10,131 nucleotides of DNA from NCBI GenBank assembly GCA_018524725.1, contig JAEUWP010000265.1:1-10131 (forward strand), read 5' to 3'. Positions 8,567 to 10,131 of the stretch are shown here, one piece after another (positions within the stretch are counted from its first letter, which is position 1; every line of letters starts with the position of its first letter). This stretch comes from Podaxis mareebaensis. Its lineage: Eukaryota; Basidiomycota; Agaricomycetes; Agaricales; Agaricaceae. A program made the translations under genes and the position numbers. A model generated the notes under the pieces. The model had not been told where the DNA came from and made no database searches. It saw nothing but the letters and a program-made list of their open reading frames with translations.

Positions 8567-9982
8567 TCATCGTTGTACAACAAAAATCTTACTCGTATCA
8601 AATCCGCCAGCCTTAACCTCTTCAAGTAAGTTCTTCAACTCTCTAAACTGTTCCACTTTATGCTTTTTCTTCAAATTCATCTCAGCGTCTCGCACCATCA
8701 GTGATATAAGTCCGTTACCCACATGGTACCTGACGACTCGACCAGAAGTACTAGCCACCGCAAAAAATAAAGTCTCTGTCGGTTGAGATCAAATTAGCCA
8801 TTCCCAAAAGATTGAAACCAAAAGCTCACCAGAACCATTATCATATTGCAACTTAAACGGTTGTAGACCAAACGAAGGTAGATCCTTTTCCTTCTCCGCT
8901 TTCCTAAACGATTTCTACCTAAAAGCATCAGTGGGACAGTACGTAGTACTAGGTCGAAGGAGAAAAAAAGTCGAAACGTACACTGAGGACTTGCGATTTG
9001 ACAATCTCAGTTATCCCCAATCCGACAAAACAAACTATACGCGGGTGGTATTGCGCGATTTTGTCGAGGAGTGCGGGGACACCGGCGATTTGTTCTGCTC
9101 GAGAGAGCTCGTTTTGCTATATTGGGATTTGTTAATTAACGGTTGTGGTTTAGTGTAAGGTGTGTGGGCAGATCGAACCTCGGCTGTGGGACGGGAGACA
9201 AGGTTAGTCTGTGTGGTGATTCAATTAGTCTGAGTGTGGATGCGGTCGGTGGTAGAGGTTGTACTATGCCGATGGAGAAACGTTCTGGGAGTGTAGAATC
9301 TTCGGTTGGTTGGAGGCGTTCTGTTGTTAGACCTATAACGGGATGGTAAGGTGCTGTTCTAGTACATGTGGAGATGCTAGAGTCGAACCGGATTCGTGTA
9401 GGCATGGCCAGAAATGGTTTGTGGGACCACCGAAATGGTGGCCAATTTCAGCAGACTTTTGCCCGGGACTGTTGGATGTGGTGGTCAGGTTTAGAGGGTC
9501 TAAGTGAGAAATGGTGGTACTTGATCCCACAGAATACAACTTGAGTACAGCGGTGGTCGAGTAAATGGCAGAAAAGGAATAAGAGGACGGAGAAGCGTAC
9601 TATCAAGATTTGGTTGGAGATAATCCTGCAAGGCGTTTAGATGACTATATCGCTCTGGGGGTGCGAAGCCTCTTTTTATCTTTGAAGATGAAGGAGAACG
9701 TGTTATGGGAGGTCTTTCGACTGTCTTTTGTTGATTTGAGGGTTTTCTTGGACTTCGTCGGGGTTCTTTAGTTATTGGTGGTGTTGAGGGCTTTGGGGTT
9801 TCATTGGTCCGTGTTTTAGGCCTGGAGGGTGATGTTGGTTGGTATGAGAATGTCGCCAGAGTTTTCTTGAAGACTTCTGATGTGGATTCTGTTGAGGCTG
9901 GCTCTTCATCTAAGTGCGACATGTGAGATGTGTTGGTATCTTTGGGAGGTCTAGAAGATGAATAGCTTGGGGATGGCGTCAT
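8567..9982 (-). CDS. TDG: TDG/Mug-family thymine/uracil mismatch DNA glycosylase, multi-exon
   Basis: The product excises thymine or uracil from G:T and G:U mismatches in nuclear base-excision repair (established for the family). My exon model on the minus strand is 9982-9601, 9539-9521, 9468-9389, 9332-9265, 9208-9179, 9116-8982, 8914-8830 and 8775-8567, giving 1008 nt and 335 aa. All seven introns are GT...AG, 52-67 nt, and phases agree at every junction. Residues 1 to about 103 are Ser/Pro/Lys-rich and look disordered. The catalytic domain starts near ERYSHLNALQDYLQPNLD. Family motif I is FCGINPG with the catalytic Asn at N134, followed by SAEIGHHF, PTNHFW and HESGLT, then LPERFSIGITNLVSRPTAE, ELSRAE, CFVGLGI and FGLQPFKL. 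Motif II is ASTSGRV (274-280). The start is the first in-frame ATG after a TAG at 10094-10096. The last exon may hide an eighth 42-nt intron (8681-8722); removing it would give 321 aa. Nothing indicates a pseudogene. Confidence 0.93.
8681..8722 (-). other. Possible eighth, stop-free intron in the glycosylase gene
   Basis: This 42-nt stretch begins GTGGGT, ends CTGAG and holds CACTGATG, the same branch-like string seen in intron 6. It is phase 0, a multiple of three and free of stops. Splicing joins RYH directly to MNLKKKHKVEQF; retention adds 14 residues (VGNGLISLMVRDAE). Family members usually have only a short linker between the motif II region and the C-terminal helix, which favours splicing, but 42 nt is shorter than the other seven introns. 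Both forms keep the downstream frame. Confidence 0.5.
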
Positions 9983-10005
9983 AGCCTGGATTTCACGATC
10001 ACGTG

Positions 10006-10006
<1 letters not shown>

Positions 10007-10072
<66 letters not shown>
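10007..10072. repeat. (GTT)22 trinucleotide microsatellite, (AAC)22 on the gene strand
   Basis: Twenty-two perfect GTT units run without interruption. On the minus strand they read AAC and end 24 bp before the ATG of the glycosylase gene, so they lie in its promoter or 5' untranslated region. The repeat is in frame with the gene but is not preceded by an in-frame ATG: a TAG lies in the same frame at 10094-10096. A poly-Asn extension would therefore need an upstream exon that I cannot see. The purity suggests it is recent or still length-variable. Confidence 0.97.
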
Positions 10073-10077
10073 GAATT

Positions 10078-10083
10078 CTACAT
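10078..10083 (-). promoter_or_regulatory. Possible start-stop upstream element (ATGTAG) ahead of the glycosylase
   Basis: On the minus strand an ATG is followed at once by TAG, 5 bp before the AAC repeat and about 95 bp upstream of the main ATG. If transcription begins further upstream, this would be a minimal start-stop uORF, a type known in other systems to hold ribosomes. No transcription start can be read from the sequence and a chance hexamer is possible. Confidence 0.2.
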
Positions 10084-10131
10084 TTCTATACCGCTACAAG
10101 CAAACCTACTGCTAAGACGCGGTGGGCATAT

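Noticed and set aside
9136..9405. Separate 89-codon and 68-codon minus-strand frames inside 9136-9539
   Set aside because: They are glycosylase exons read through into introns. The conserved parts join in phase once the introns are removed.
10007..10072. Poly-asparagine N-terminus of the glycosylase
   Set aside because: The tract is in frame, but there is no in-frame ATG between it and an upstream TAG at 10094-10096, so an unseen upstream exon would be required.

Overview
The window is a gene-poor, repeat-marked piece of a fungal nuclear genome. The eukaryotic call rests on a gene with short spliceosomal introns (52-67 nt, GT...AG, with CTAAT or CTGAT branch-like motifs) and on a LINE retrotransposon with a C-terminal RNase H. 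Many very small introns in one housekeeping gene suggest a basidiomycete, perhaps an agaricomycete. That placement is inference.

Layout. At 1-517 two weak candidate genes lie head to head: a possible first exon leaving the window to the left on the minus strand, and a possible two-exon small gene on the plus strand. At 612-659 a 24-bp sequence is repeated in tandem. At 730-1446 there is a roughly 0.7-kb element with terminal inverted repeats and no visible transposase, which reads as a non-autonomous DNA transposon. From about 1450 to 5280 I recognise no gene. At 5283-6668 a LINE has inserted on the minus strand. It is 5'-truncated, carries an open RNase H plus zinc-knuckle reading frame, has an A-rich 3' tail, and is bounded by a perfect 13-bp target-site duplication. 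At 7492-7775 there is a diverged tandem duplication of unknown origin.

The one confidently identified host gene is on the minus strand at 8567-9982: a thymine/uracil mismatch DNA glycosylase of the TDG/Mug family, split by seven introns and possibly an eighth. With the introns removed, the conserved motifs run in order and in frame, including the catalytic Asn of GINPG. A pure 22-unit GTT/AAC microsatellite lies 24 bp upstream of its start codon.

The glycosylase and the mobile elements show no operon-like or functional link. I do not see a novel multi-gene system. The most interesting details are the exact insertion footprint of the LINE, the doubled motif inside each TIR, the microsatellite and start-stop codon pair ahead of the glycosylase, and a stop-free final intron in the glycosylase that could be retained.
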